Source of the DNA: Orobanche coerulescens
Taxonomy: Eukaryota > Streptophyta > Magnoliopsida > Lamiales > Orobanchaceae
Assembly (NCBI GenBank): GCA_033398695.1
Contig: CM065802.1
Location: 81,268,096 to 81,332,095, forward strand
Reading direction: 5' to 3'
DNA: 64,000 bases
Below the pieces are notes generated by a model that saw only the letters and a list, made by a program, of their open reading frames with translations, had not been told where the DNA came from and did not search any database. The position numbers were made by a program, and so were the translations under genes. Positions 11,403 through 24,183 of the stretch are shown here, piece after piece (the stretch's first letter is position 1; the number at the start of each line of letters is the position of its first letter).

Positions 11403-11947
11403 TAGTTTCAATAAGAGTCCAGCGAGGGGTCACTTACTACCGAAGTAATCTGAAGACATCCATAAAGGATATCACAAAACTGAAGTTCAATGGTATGCAT
11501 TTGCAGAAGATTAAAAGGTCACCCTTATGGTTCTTTTTTGATGCCATTTACCGAAATGGTGGGAGAAAGCTGATGCAGAAAACTGATAAGGTGGACAGTG
11601 ACATCGGCCGCATCATTAAATGTTTCGATAATAGGAAATCCACTTTCATACTAGGAGGATAGATGGTGCCACTGACTTGTCGAGACGTAGCTCTGATATT
11701 TGGTGTTACCGGTGGTAAACGCAAAATTCTTGTGAAGAACAAAAGAGGCCCAATTGTGCCGTGGGTGAGACGCCATTTTGGTGATGATATTGAAAGAAGA
11801 ACATCGTCATTCACTTTGAGCAAGACCCGCCTCTTGAGTAAGTTGGATAAGTTGTTGCTTGATAATGAGGAAACAAGTACAGCTGATGTTGCTCGGATCG
11901 TCCACTGTTTCCAGATGGCTTCAGTTCTCACGCCTTGTTAAAATTCT
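11403..11947 (+). pseudogene. Ulp1-like gene, DUF1985 part (before element E)
   Basis: Translates to a region typical of DUF1985, found N-terminal to Ulp1-like protease domains in plant transposons: V-Q-R-G-V-T-Y-Y-R, K-L-K-F-N-G-M-H-L, P-L-W-F-F-F-D-A-I, then V-P-L-T-C-R-D-V-A-L-I-F-G-V-T-G-G. It has a TAG at 11660-11662 and a TAA at 11939-11941. At 11948-11952 the frame is split by element E and resumes at 21163 with V-I-E-I-V-E-D-F-D-E-V-G-R-Y-N-W, the next conserved block. Non-functional here through the stops and the insertion. Confidence 0.7.
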
Positions 11948-11952
11948 TCAGT
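11948..11952. repeat. Target-site duplication TCAGT (left), element E
   Basis: TCAGT immediately before TGTAACACCCCG, repeated at 21158-21162 after the other LTR. Confidence 0.95.
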
Positions 11953-12430
11953 TGTAACACCCCGAGATATTCGGAATAATTACAGCGCCATAAACCCTTT
12001 AAATAAGGATTTACAAGGCTAATTAAAAGGAATGTAAACATAATTCAACAGTACCACTGAAATTCAAAATACAGAACCGGTTCAACTGATCCAAGGAGTT
12101 AATTTATACAACCATATCGAAAATGACATTATTAAAACACACGTACTCGAGTACTAAAGTGAACCAGGAAGACAAATCACCAAAACAATAAACATCAACC
12201 ACATCACTGAGCCATCTCATCGTCATGTTGGTACTGTGGTTGTCTCCCCGCTCCTCGGCTACCTGAACATCAAAACAATGTCCACCCCCGAAGGGGTTAG
12301 CAAAACAATGCTAATACAAGTATCGCAATACATAAATCATCAATGCATCATAAAACATACAAAACGGACTTCCGTCATCGGAATCCAACGATGTGAATCC
12401 TCACGATTCCATCAACACAATACAGGGTAA

Positions 12431-12620
12431 TCCAACGATCCAGCGCCCTCGGTATAGATCCCCATGATGATCCCGTCGGACCAACGCATGGTGGAAAACC
12501 CATCCAACGATCCAGCGCCCTCAGCATAGATCCCCATGATGATCCCGTCAGACCAACGCATGGTGGACATTCGATCCAGTGCCCTCAGCATAGATCCTCA
12601 TGATCCCCTCGGATCATTTA
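12431..12620. repeat. Mid-LTR tandem repeat, element E
   Basis: Units CCAACGATCCAGCGCCCTC..ATAGATCCCCATGATGATCCCGTC..GACCAACGCATGGTGGA repeated about 2.7 times; the same block is at 19706-19880 in the other LTR. A related two-copy block is at 54862-55003 in element C. Confidence 0.85.
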
Positions 12621-13853
12621 CAACACAAACAATACCATCAACACGTTCATCGACGTAAATATCATGACAACTCAAAGAATATAATCTCATATTCAACAAC
12701 ACGAATAAATCGTACACATGATCAACAATACAATATCAATAAGCTTAAAATACGATACTTGCCTCAAAGATGGCAAGAACAAATCACTCCAACGAATCTC
12801 AACACACTCGAAGGCCGTCTCCTTCGATCAGCGTAGCAAACTCAAACCTTAACAAAAGAAATAATATAGAATTTATCTCAAGTCGTACGAATGTCTAAAA
12901 ATCCGGTTTACGACCGAAAGCTCTAAAAATGAATTCTGCCTGAACTACTTAGCGTACGCTACGTACTCTAGGTAACGTGCGCTAAGCCTGCCCGTTAGCG
13001 TACGTAAACGATGAAGTCTAGCGTACGCTAGCTTATGTACCGACAGTCCTCTCTGACCAGCCGACTGACTCGCACGTTACGTACCAAACGTAGCGTACGT
13101 TATTCCTTCCCGATAGCGCACATTAATACGTACATCTTAGCGTGCGCTACCTGTGCATGGCAGTTTACTATTGGGCAGAAAACTGATCTAATGGTGATGA
13201 AACTCATGAAATCTTAAGTGATAAAACATGTCATCTCCGTGCATACTATGCTCATACGATTTGTGAAAGATCTCTACGGATTAAACGACTATAAGATACA
13301 AGGGTACGTATAATCATCACAACATCATAATTCATCTTGGTCTTCAAGAAAGTATCCTAAGTTCCATTCATCCTACGTTCCAAAACGTATGATTCCATTA
13401 TGTAAAACATAAGAACTTGATAATATCCACCTACTGGTCATAATCGGTTTTGAAGATACATGAATATGCTTAGGAGTTCAAACACTAAAAAGGTTCAACG
13501 TTTTATACGATGAAGAATTACCGAAGTATCAAAAATATCCTTCTAACAACATGATGTTCGGCTATGTACGAATTTTAACTGACTAGAAAATCTAAAAATC
13601 ATGATCAAAACATCCTTCAGAATACTACTAATATTGGTGAAGAATCACCTACCTCAAAGTAGCGAAGAACACGAAGGAACTTTGAAGAAATCCAATACCG
13701 AGAGCTTGAACACCAATCTCCAATGATCTACAATCTTCAACTCGGGCTAGGATGATGATATGAAGGGTTTAAGATGAAGAGAGTGACTCTCTAAGTCCAA
13801 GAATTCGGATGTGGGAAGTGAAAAGTCTGAAAATATGAAAAATGATGCTGTCC

Positions 13854-13861
13854 TATATATA
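13854..13861 (-). promoter_or_regulatory. TATA box of element E LTR
   Basis: TATATATA, about 480 bp into the LTR on the transcript strand, ~12 bp downstream of the CpG-palindrome cluster. The matching region is deleted from the 5' LTR. Confidence 0.6.
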
Positions 13862-13872
13862 GAAAATGGTTA

Positions 13873-14178
13873 TTAGCGCGCGCTAGCCCATATTCATAGC
13901 ATGCGCTAACGGCTATTTGAAACTTACTGACTTCACTGTACTCAGCATTTAGCGTGCGCTATCCTCATATGAGTAGCGTGCGCTACCGCGTTGACTTGGC
14001 TTTTCCCGAAAGCCGTCCAGGTTCATCCCGACATAATCCGACCAAGATCCGCGGCCGATCTCACCTACCACCCTATCTCAATCATATTGACCACGTATAG
14101 CGTGCGCTAAGGTTCCTGCATAGCATGCGTTACGGATCCAAATTAGCGTACGCTACACTTAGTCGATAGCGTGCGCTA
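13873..14178. repeat. TAGCGYRCGCTA palindrome cluster, element E U3
   Basis: About eight copies, several of them perfect 12-bp palindromes, directly upstream of the TATA box. A second cluster at 12948-13152 holds TAGCGTACGCTA and degraded versions. Confidence 0.88.
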
Positions 14179-14345
14179 CATGTGCAGAATCACAATTTAG
14201 ATCACATTCATGAAATCATACGCTCAACAACAATGGATCATGAAATACGGAGAATAATACGCATATCAAAATGGAATAAATACAATATCACGATGTTCAG
14301 ATACAAGTCAGAATCTCGAGTATTACATCCTTCCTCCCTAAAAAG

Positions 14346-14364
14346 AAGTTTCGTCCCGAAACTT
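14346..14364 (-). other. Stop-codon palindrome, element E
   Basis: AAGTTTCG-TCC-CGAAACTT overlapping the pol TAA (14363-14365), then the purine tract next to the 3' LTR. Confidence 0.85.
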
Positions 14365-17300
14365 AATATGAAAACAACTCTGGATATCTAGCCTTCATAC
14401 TATCCTCCGTTTCCCAAGTGGCCTCTTCAGCTCCATGTCGTGACCATTGTACTTTAACCAAGTGTATTAGTTTATTCCTCAATTGTTTGATCCGACTCTC
14501 AAGTATTTTGATTGGTCTCTCTTCGAAGGTGCCGTCATTAGCTATCTCGATCTCATCGAACTCAATGATATGATTGGGATCTAGTACATACTTCCGCAAT
14601 TGGAATACGTGAAATACATTGTGAACGTGACTCAGCGATGGCGGTAAGGCCAACCTATATGTTAAATCCCCAACTCTCTCGAGGATCTCAAATGGTCCGA
14701 TATATCTCGGACTTAGCTTACCTTTCATCCCAAAACGGAAAATTCCTCGTGTAGGAGACACCTTCAATAGTACGTGGTCCCAAATGTCGAACTCTAGAGG
14801 GCGACGACGTACATCTGCATAAGACTTCTGTCGACTCTGGACAGTCAACAGTCTTTCCCGAATCAAAGCTATCTTCTCTTGAGTCTGAACTATCAATTCC
14901 GGTTCCGTCCCGATCAAGTCCGAAGAATCATCCCAGCACAGGGGTGATCGACATCTTCTCCCGTACAAAGCTTCAAATGGTGCCATCTTCATAGAAGCAT
15001 GCCAACTATTGTTGTAGGTGAATTCAATCAATGGCAAATGAACATCCCAATCAGTTGACCAATCCAAAGCACAAGCTCTAAGCATGTCTTCTATTGTTTG
15101 TATAGTCCTTTCGGACTGACCGTCCGTCTGAGGATGATAAGCCGTGCTAAAGTTCAGCTCGGTCCCCAAAGCCCTGTGAACTGCCTTCCAGAAGTGCGAC
15201 ACGAAGCGACCATCTCGATCTGAAATAATGGTCTTCGGTGTCCCATGTAATCTGACTATCTCTGCAATAAATACTCGCGCCAATCTCTCGGGTCCCCAAG
15301 TATCTTTAATTCCTAGGAAATGAGCCGACTTGGTTAATCGATCCACTATAACCCAAATCATGTTCATTCCCGTCTTGGTCCTTGGCATATTGGTGATGAA
15401 ATCCATCGAGATATCCTCCCACTTCCACTCAGGGATCGGAAGGGGCTTTAACATTCCGGCAGGTCGCTGATGTTCAATCTTAACCTGCTGACAAGTCAAA
15501 CACTTCGAAATGTACTCTGCTACGTCCTTCCTCATATTTCCCCACCAGAAGTTTTGTTTTAAATCCTTATACATCTTACTACTACTTGGGTGAATAGAAT
15601 AGGGAGCGATGTGAGCTTCCTTCAAGATTGTCCGTCTCAAATCATCATCATTGGGAACGCACAGTCGACTTTGAAATCTCAGAACTCCATCATCTTGTAT
15701 CACGAATCCTGGGACTTTTCCTTTCTTTACTTCGTCACATAACCGAAGGATCAGAGAATCATTCAACTGCTTAGATTTGATTTCCTCGACTAGGGATGAA
15801 GTCAGTTCCATCACATATAGTTGCCCTTGGGTTTCTGGTGACCATACTTCAATCCCTTCGCGGATCAGTTCTCGTTGAATGCTGGTTTGGGACGTAAGTG
15901 CTTCCAACACTCGAAGCGAAACAGGTTTACGGCTTAATGCATCGGCTACTACATTTGCTTTACTCGGATGATAGAGAATTTCCAAGTTGTAATCCTTGAT
16001 CAATTCCAGCCACCTTCTCTGCCTCATGTTTAATTCTTTCTGACTGAAAATGTACTTGAGGCTCTTATGGTCTGTAAAGATCTGACAATGAGTGCCGTAT
16101 AAATAATGTCGCCAAATTTTCAAGGCAAAGACCACAGCTGCTAACTCCAGATCATGAGTCGGGTAATTTACTTCGTACGGTTTTAATTGCCGAGAAGCAT
16201 AGGCAATCACCTTATCCTTTTACATCAACACACATCCCAGACCCTGATTTGAAGCGTCGATATATACCATGAATCCATCGGTTCCATCTGGTAATGCTAA
16301 TATAGGTGCTGTCGTCAGTCTCTTCTTAAGTTCATCAAAACCAACCTGACATTTCTCATCCCACGTGAACTTTTGAGTTTTCTGTAACAACTGAGTGAGT
16401 GGACGAGCAATTTTGGAAAATCCCTCTACAAAACGGCGATAATATCCAGCAATTCCTAAGAAGCTTCGGACTTCTTTCACGCTAGTAGGAGCTTCCCATT
16501 CCAAGATTGCCTCGACTTTCTTCGGGTCCACCTGAACCCCGTCAGCTGATATCACATGCCCAAGGAAGGTTACTTCCCTAAGCCAGAACTCGCATTTGGA
16601 AAGCTTCGCATAAAGCTGTTCATTTCTCAAGATGCTCAAAACCACACGCAAATGCTCGGCATGCTCCTATGTGTCTTTCGAATAGATTAAGATGTCATCA
16701 ATGAAAACGACCACAAACTTGTCTAGGTATTCTAAGAATACCCGATTCGTCAATTGCATAAATACCGCAGGAGCATTGGTAAGTCCGAATGGCATCACCA
16801 CGAATTCATAATGCCCGTACCGGGATCTGAAAGCAGATTTCGGTATATCCGATTCCTTAATTCTCAACTGATGATATCCCGAGCGCAAGTCAATCTTCGA
16901 GAATACCCTTGCCCCTTGCAGTTGATCAAACAAGTCGTCGATCCGAGGTATAGGATACTTGTTCTTGATCGTCACCTTGTTTAGATCCCTGTAATCAATA
17001 CATAATCGGAGGGATCCATCTTTCTTCCGGACAAAGATAACGGGCGCTCCCCAAGGATAAACGCTAGGTTGAATATAACCCTTCTGCAATAATTCCTCCA
17101 GTTGCTTCTTTAGTTCATACATCTCGGTTGGCGCCATGCGGTATGGTGCTCTGGAAATAGGAACGGCTCTAGGCTCTAATTCGATAGTGAACTCCACTTC
17201 TCTCTGCGGAGGCAACCCAGGTAGTTCGTCAGGGAATACATCTGAAAATTCATTCACAAATGGAATAGATGAGAGTTCTATTCCTTCTTCTTTCTTCATG

Positions 17301-19063
17301 GCATAGCACCAAATTCCATGACATCCCTGCTTCAGTAATTTCACTGCTTTCATTGCTTTGATCAATTTTCCCGAGCTTCCCGGTCTCCATCCTCTGAATA
17401 AGTGTTCAGACTCATCATCATCAATGATAGAAATGATCCTCTTTCGGTAATTCAGAATAGCTCCATAACGGTTGAGCCAATCGTCTCCGAGAATTAAATC
17501 GTCACCATGGATGTCAATTACAATAAGATTCGATGGCCAATCTCTCCCTCCTATAGACACTGGAAAATCTCTAGTTTCTAGGGTTCCCACAATTTTCTCT
17601 CCGCTCGGTAATCCCACAACATAAGGTTCACAATCATACAAGCACGAGATCTTCAAACGATTAACACAGTTCAAAGATATAAAAGAATGTGTAGCTCCTG
17701 AATCGAATAAGACACTAACTGGTTGCGAAAGGATTTGAATCGTACCTGATGCAACAGCCGTGTTCTGATCGTCTGACTTCTTCATCTCATAAATATGCGG
17801 AGGAACGGACCCAGCGCTAGATGCTTCTCTTTTCCCAACATTCTGTTGCTGGAAACCACTTTGCTGCGTCTGGTTTACACTAGTGTCCTTCGGAACCGGT
17901 GCAGGAGTGCGAGTACCAAAAGATCGGATCGCATTTCCACAAAATGCTGCGCGATGCCCTTCCTGTCCACACTCGAAACAGGTCACAGTAGGTGCGAAAC
18001 AGTCACGTCAAACATGCCCCGCTTTGCCACAGTTATAACATTTCTTTCCTGCGTCTGAAACGGTTGGTGCTGCCCGGAACTTCTTTCCGCCTCGAGAAGG
18101 ATGCGAAGGCCTCTTGGATGAAGGAAAAGAGGACTGGCCCCTGCGAGGCCCACTATTCTTATTCTCCATGAAGTTGCCAGACACCTTCTGTTTCTTTGCT
18201 TCGGTTGACTTTTCTACTGCCGCCTCTTTCATATCATAGGCCAGTGCTTTGTCCTGATACTGTCGCAAGGTGGTACATTCAAATCCGGACATATATTGCT
18301 GAATCTACGGCTTCATCCGCATGTCAAAATGGAAAATCCTCTCCGCCTCGGTCCTGACCAAGTGGCGCACATAAGTCAACTGGTGATTAAAAGCCTTAAT
18401 CACGTCGGTCACAGATGCCTCTGAATTTTGTGGTGAGAAAAACTCCCGGACTCGTGCCTCTCTAACTGGGCGAGGACAATACTGCTCTTCCATCATTAAT
18501 TTGAACTCCGTCCAGTCAACATTATGCTCCTCAGGTCTAATGGCCTCCCACCAGTCGAAAGCCTCCCCCGTCAGAAGATACTGGCCGACCGGAACCTTTC
18601 TGTCATTGGGACAATTAATCCCCGCAAAGATCTTCTCTAACTCCTTTAGCCAATGATCCCAAGAAAGTGTCTCAGCAGAACCGTCAAATTTTGGAGAATG
18701 CAATTTGACCACCTCAGTAAGCCATTTGTCCCCCAGATTTTCCTCGTTATGCTGCTGTCCCATCACCGTCTGCATGTGATCAACAACCTGAGCAAACTGG
18801 TTTATCTGGGTAACCACCTGTTGAAGCACTTTCGGCACGTTAGGATCTGCATTATTATTTGCTGATCCCTGTTGTCCTCCGGAATGGGAATCCGTTCGAC
18901 TAGCGGTTATTTCTGGGGTAGACACCGAATCTTTCTGTCTCGCATTTCCACGTCCAAGGCCCACGATCAAGGCCCGCGTCCACGACCTCCCCTCAACATA
19001 GTGTAAACACAAATGCTCAATATCCAGGGCAATTTTTCTAAAAGAAAGTCCGTCAATATTCAC
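14363..19063 (-). pseudogene. Element E gag-pol polyprotein, one frame with four stops
   Basis: A single 1,567-codon frame, counted from 19063. Gag domain at codons ~120-250 (F-D-W-W-E-A-I; M-E-E-Q-Y-C-P-R-P). Zinc knuckles near codon 350-375 ([23 protein letters not shown]). Protease D-S-G-A-T-H-S-F near 450. [12 protein letters not shown] and [12 protein letters not shown] near 725-790. RNase H with F-T-D-H-K-S-L; integrase with [12 protein letters not shown] and D-G-Q-S-E-R-T; chromodomain ending E-A-T-W-E-T-E..R-Y-P-E-L-F. Stops at 18305, 18008 (within the first knuckle), 16667 and 16220. A likely original ATG at 18999 (M-L-R-G-G-R-G-R-G) is out of frame, so the gag start is also damaged. 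Catalytic motifs are otherwise intact. Confidence 0.93.
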
Positions 19064-19220
19064 AAAAAGGGTTTAAATAAAACGGTAGTAACTGAGATTA
19101 GGAGACTTACAACCACGGTCCACACGACGATGCTGGCTCAGCAGTGATGTTACAAACAACCCGTAAATAACGTAAACAGACCCAACTAAAACCCGACTGC
19201 CAAGATATCCATGAATCTTA

Positions 19221-19232
19221 GCTCTGATACCA
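19221..19232 (-). promoter_or_regulatory. Primer binding site of element E
   Basis: TGGTATCAGAGC on the minus strand, matching the initiator-Met tRNA primer type, five bases from the 5' LTR. Confidence 0.88.
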
Positions 19233-19237
19233 TATTC

Positions 19238-21157
19238 TGTAACACCCCGAGATATTCGGAATAATTACAGCGCCGTAAACCCTTTAAGTAAGGATTTACA
19301 AGGCTAATTAAAAGGAATGTAAACATAATTCAACAGTACCACTGAAATTCAAAATACAGAACCGGTTCAACTGATCCAGGGAGTTAATTTATACAACCAT
19401 ATCGAAAATGACATTATTAAAACACACGTACTCGAGTACTAAAGTGAACCAACAAGACAAATCACCAAAACAATAAACATCAACCAGCCATCTCATCTCA
19501 TGTCGGTACTGTGGCTGTCTTCCCGCTCCTCGGCTACCTGAACATCAAAACAATGTCCACCCCTGAAGGGGTTAGCAAAACAATGCTAGTACAAGTATCG
19601 CAATACATAAATCATCAATGCATCATAAAACATACAAAACGGACTTCCGTCATCGGAATCCAACGATGTGAATCCTCACGATTCCATCAACACAATACAG
19701 GGTAATCCAACGATCCAGCGCCCTCGGTATAGATCCCCATGAGGATCCCGTCGGACCAACGCATGGTGGAAAACCCGTCCAACGATCCAGTACCCTCAGC
19801 ATAGATCCCCATGATGATCTCGTCAGACCAACGCATGGTGGACATTTGATCCAGCGCCCTCAGCATAGATCCTCATGATCCCCTCGGATCATTTACAACA
19901 CAAACAATACCATCAACATGTTCATCGACGTAAATATCATGACAACTCAAAGAATATAATCTCATATTCAACAACACGAATAAATCGTACACACGATCAA
20001 CAATACAATATCAATAAGCTTAAAATATGATACTTGCCTCAAAGATGGCAAGAACAAATCACTCCAACGAATCTCAACACACTCGAAGGCCGTCTCCTTC
20101 GATCAACGTAGCAAACTCAAACCCTAACAAAAGAAATAATGTAGAATTTATCTCAAGTCGTACGAATGTCTAAAAATCCGGTTTACGACCGAAAGCTCTA
20201 AAAATGAATTCTGCCTGAACTACTTAGCGTACGCTACGTACTCTAGGTAACGTGCGCTAAGCCTGCCCATTAGCGTATGTAAACGACGAAGTCTAGCATA
20301 CGCTAGCTTATGTACCGGCAGTCCTCTCTGACCAGCCGACTGACTCGCACGTTACGTACCAAACGTACCGTACGTTATTCATTCCCGATAGCGCACATTA
20401 ATACGTACATCTTAGCGTGCGCTACCTGTGCATGGCAGTTTACTATTGGGCAGAAAACTGATCTAATGGTGATGAAACTCATGAAATCTTCAGTGATAAA
20501 ACATGTCATCTCCGTGCATACTATGCTCATACGATTTGTGAAAGATCTCTATGGATTAAACGACTACAAGATACAAGGGTACGTATAATCATCACAACAT
20601 CATAATTCATCTTGGTCTTCAAGAAAGTATCCTAAGTTTCATTCATCCTACGTTCCAAAACGTATGATCCCATTATGTAAAACATAAGAACTTGATAATC
20701 TCCACCTACTGGTCATAATCGGTTTTGAAGATACATGAATATGCTTAGGAGTTCAAACACTAAAAAGGTTCAACGGTTTATACGATGAAGAAGTACCGAA
20801 GTATCAAAAATATCCTTCTAACAACATGATGTTCGGCTACGTACGAATTTTAACTGACTAGAAAATCCAAAAATCATGATCAAAACATCCTTCAGAATAC
20901 TACTAATATTGGTGAAGAATCACCTACCTCAAAGTAGTGAAGAACACGAAGGAACTTTGAAGAAATCCAATACCGAGAGCTTGTACACTTAGTCGATAGC
21001 GTGCGCTACATGCGCAGAATCACAATTTAGATCACATTCATGAAATCATACACTCAACAACAATGGATCATGAAATACGGAGAATAATACGCAGATCAAA
21101 ATGGAATAAATACAATATCACAATGTTCATATACAAGTCAGAATCTCGGGTATTACA
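19238..21157 (-). repeat. 5' LTR of element E, with internal deletion
   Basis: 1,920 bp. Compared with the 3' LTR it lacks the segment equal to about 13709-14152, which carries the TATA box and most of the promoter-proximal palindromes. The U5 hairpin is at 19275-19299 (GTAAACCCTT with AAGGATTTAC, one wobble on the transcript strand). Palindromes remain at 20223-20430 and 20996-21011. Confidence 0.92.
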
Positions 21158-21162
21158 TCAGT
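21158..21162. repeat. Target-site duplication TCAGT (right), element E
   Basis: Matches 11948-11952; together they define both ends of element E. Confidence 0.95.
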
Positions 21163-24100
21163 AGCCTGGCCTGTGATTGAAATTGTGGAGGATTTTGATG
21201 AAGTAGGTAGGTACAATTGGTGTCAGTACATTATCGACGTGCTTTGGAAACAGATGAAGACGTCCATGAATATGAAACTCGGAGGATGTGCAATTCTCTT
21301 ACCAGTAAGTTCAAAAAATATATATTTTTACAAAATATACATGTTTTGACCTGCATCAGTTCATCTTTCGTAAAAAAATGTGTTTCTTTTGGTTCCTTTT
21401 CCATGGTTATGTGAGCATACTCATCTGATAAAGACGAAGGGAGATGTTTTATTTCCAAGGTTCATGAAATGGGATTTGCAACGCCTGAAGACAGCCATTG
21501 TGGTGTGAACCTTATGAAAATTAAATCAAACAAGATTTGTATTCAGCACCACGTGATTTTTTTTTTTTGGTTTCTTTCATCAAAGATGAGACGTACCTAC
21601 AAAAATGACAGCTGAAATTAGGAGATCTTAATCCAACGAGGGGTGAGAAGCGGATGTTTATTTCATTAAAAGAGGAAAATGCTGATGGTCTTAAAGATCA
21701 GACCAAAATAGAAGGTTTCAGTGGTGAATTTGCCGGTGAGGCTAAAGATCAGAGCGAAGCAGGAAGGTGGGAGTAGTTCGGAACATCATGCATCCGAACA
21801 GGACTTTCACATTGGTAAAGACGGTACAGAGTTTACGACCACGGTGGGAGAGAAATGTGATATGGAGACAAATCCAGTCGATGGATCAATCACAAAGACA
21901 ACACACCCTGACATCGCATCAACCACACAAATGGGGATATGCAAGGTGCGTATTCCCAACCTACCGGGGATCGGCGTGATGCTTCTGTCTTGATCGATTA
22001 TGAAATGTGTTCGCAATTTGGCATACCCTACTTCAGTTTGAGTCTTACTCAAGCTGACGCCACATCTAACCACGATGCCGGGATAGTAATTCGTAATGTG
22101 ATCGATGATCTGAGCAAGCAATATTTTGATAAGGTCGGTGAAATTAATAGAGACGGTGTTACCAGTATTGTGTACGTAGTGTCTGAGTTTGACAATGAGC
22201 AGAAAAAACAGAATGCTGTATGCCACCCTGCAGAAATGAGCAACTTCGTTAGGTCAGATCGTAAACAAACATCCGGGAGTCGGAACCTGTTATTGGAACT
22301 GGAGAGTCTTAGGTTAAAGAACAAAGAGTTAACTGGAAAAATTGAACAGGTGAATAAGGATCGGGAAATTGAGAGATCGAGGTTCGAGGAGATTGAGTCG
22401 CAGCTTTCGAAGTTTCCTCCAAAAACACTGATTTCAATGACGTTTGTGCCCATGAGAAGTCGATTGTTGTGCATGATGATGCATAAACTTCAAATCTATC
22501 ACCCTGAACCAACCATATGATGCCATGTTTAGATAACTCCTACATCCCTACCCCCACGCAGATTTTCTCTGATCCAAAAAATCTTGCAGAAATGGACAGA
22601 ATAGCGGATATGCATTATAAGAAAGTTGGAACTGCACAGTTGCAATATGAATTTGATGAAGTGACGTGTGTTGCAGAAACACAAGATGTAGGTGAATATG
22701 ATGGGCAGAACATGAAAACAGGGTTCGTCGAATATCGGGCCCCATTTGTGTCACCGAGCTTCATTTGTAGGCGTGTAAAGGTCCGGACTGTGTCTGGCGT
22801 TAGAAAGGCCAAAGTCATTACACCTCAGATGAGTACCCCAGATCTCATTAAGCATACTGAAATACCCGTTGTTGATTGTGATGATTATGTCCATAGAAGT
22901 CCGAAGGTAAGACATAATATCAAGCTAAGAAACGGTTTGCCACTTTTGGACAGCGAATACTGGGCGATGAGCAAGATATCGGGCCATTTGAAATCCATCA
23001 TAATCGATAGATGGAGTGATGATCAGGAGAGGCATGGTTCTTAAAAACAAAATACTTTGATTTATTGATTGTCCACCACTGCACTAACACCCCACCCCCA
23101 CCCCCACCCAAAAAAAAACAACAAAACCTAAAAAAAATGTTAACTGTATAATTATGTTGTGGAGAGGCAGTAGGCCGACGTCTGAGGTGACGTTGGAAGA
23201 TGTGATTGCCATCCTTCATCATGACCGAATTGCTAACAAGGTTAGATCCCCCCTCCCCCACTTCTTCTCTGATACACTTTATAACAAAAAAATCATTGGA
23301 ATTTCAAGATCTAGAACTTTGGTTCTACAAAACAGGTGATCGATTCGTCAGCGGACCTGATTTAGCATAAATATGCGGAGACGGACCTTGCGAGATACAC
23401 TACCTTTTTTTCTTCTACTTGTTGGGTAAGGCCAAAAGATCTATTCGTCGTATGTTATCATATTTGATGTCCTAAGATATGTCAATAGCCTATGAAATAT
23501 TTTTTGACTATTCTACTATTTAGGAACTAGTCGCGGAGAAGGATATAAGTGAACGCAACACCCTGAAGCATTTCTTCGATGATGTGCTAGAGCAATCGAT
23601 AGAGAATGATGTTTTATTATTTCTGTTGTGGAAAAAAAAGTGATGGGAAGCCAACACGAAACACGCCAGACCACTGGATGCTTTTGATGTTGAACTTGAA
23701 GAACCACGAATGGCGTTTCTACAACTCATTGTGTGCGCGCGAAGGTGGCAGCCCGAATGCACATTTGAAGAGGTCCAAAATTCTGGTAAGAACCTCTTAA
23801 ACACGCTACAAAAAAGGTATATAATGTATATAGTTTTCACTCACACGAAAAATCATGATCAGAACCTTGATTCTGCCAACACACATTACATGTCACATAT
23901 ATTGAGAAGAAGATTAAGGAGATCTATAGTCGAGCAAAACTTGAAAAATCCATTAAAAATCTGTTCACGAAGACTAAGGTCATCGATTGTCTTCAGCAGG
24001 AACAAACTTCAGAAGATTGTGGAGTGGTGGTGTATGCCTTAATAGAGAGCCTGATATCGGGGAAACAGATGAAAAAGGGTACTATGTCCCATCCTTCAGC

Positions 24101-24183
24101 GGGGAATTTTCGAAAGAAAATGGTTGAACTTTATGGTGTTGCCCTATTTTGTACAAAGGGTGTAGATTTGTATCTGGGTTGAT
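21163..24183 (+). pseudogene. Ulp1-like cysteine protease gene (after element E)
   Basis: Continues the DUF1985 domain (G-R-Y-N-W-C-Q-Y-I; G-G-C-A-I-L-L-P). Further open stretches probably represent exons: 21939-22520 with a Leu/Glu-rich coiled coil near residues 125-165, 22517-23044, and 23154-23245 (T-L-E-D-V-I-A-I-L-H-H-D-R). The C48 protease part shows H-W-M-L-L-M-L-N-L near 23670 and D-C-L-Q-Q-E-Q-T-S-E-D-C-G-V-V-V-Y near 24010, covering the expected His and Gln/Cys motifs. The usual catalytic Asp position reads F-Y-N-S, an Asn. Such enzymes cleave SUMO-type conjugates; the role inside transposons is unknown. Stops and the upstream insertion make this copy doubtful; exon borders are not resolved. 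Confidence 0.6.

Larger units (their letters stand above)
11953..14337 (-). repeat. 3' LTR of element E (full length)
   Basis: 2,385 bp, TGTAACACCCCG to TATTACA. It contains the U5 hairpin (11990-12014, with one G changed to A), a ~70-bp repeat in about 2.7 copies (12431-12620), two palindrome clusters (12948-13152 and 13873-14178) and a TATA box (13854-13861) just downstream of the second cluster in the sense of transcription. Confidence 0.92.
11953..21157 (-). mobile_element. Ty3/gypsy Tekay-type retrotransposon E (complete)
   Basis: 9,205 bp flanked by TCAGT. In transcription order: 5' LTR 19238-21157, primer site 19221-19232, gag-pol 19063-14363, stop-codon palindrome, purine tract, 3' LTR 11953-14337. 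The LTRs are very similar by eye apart from a 444-bp deletion in the 5' copy, so the insertion is fairly recent. It interrupts the Ulp1-like gene of the MULE. gag and pol lie in one frame, broken only by four stop codons and a damaged gag start. Confidence 0.93.
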
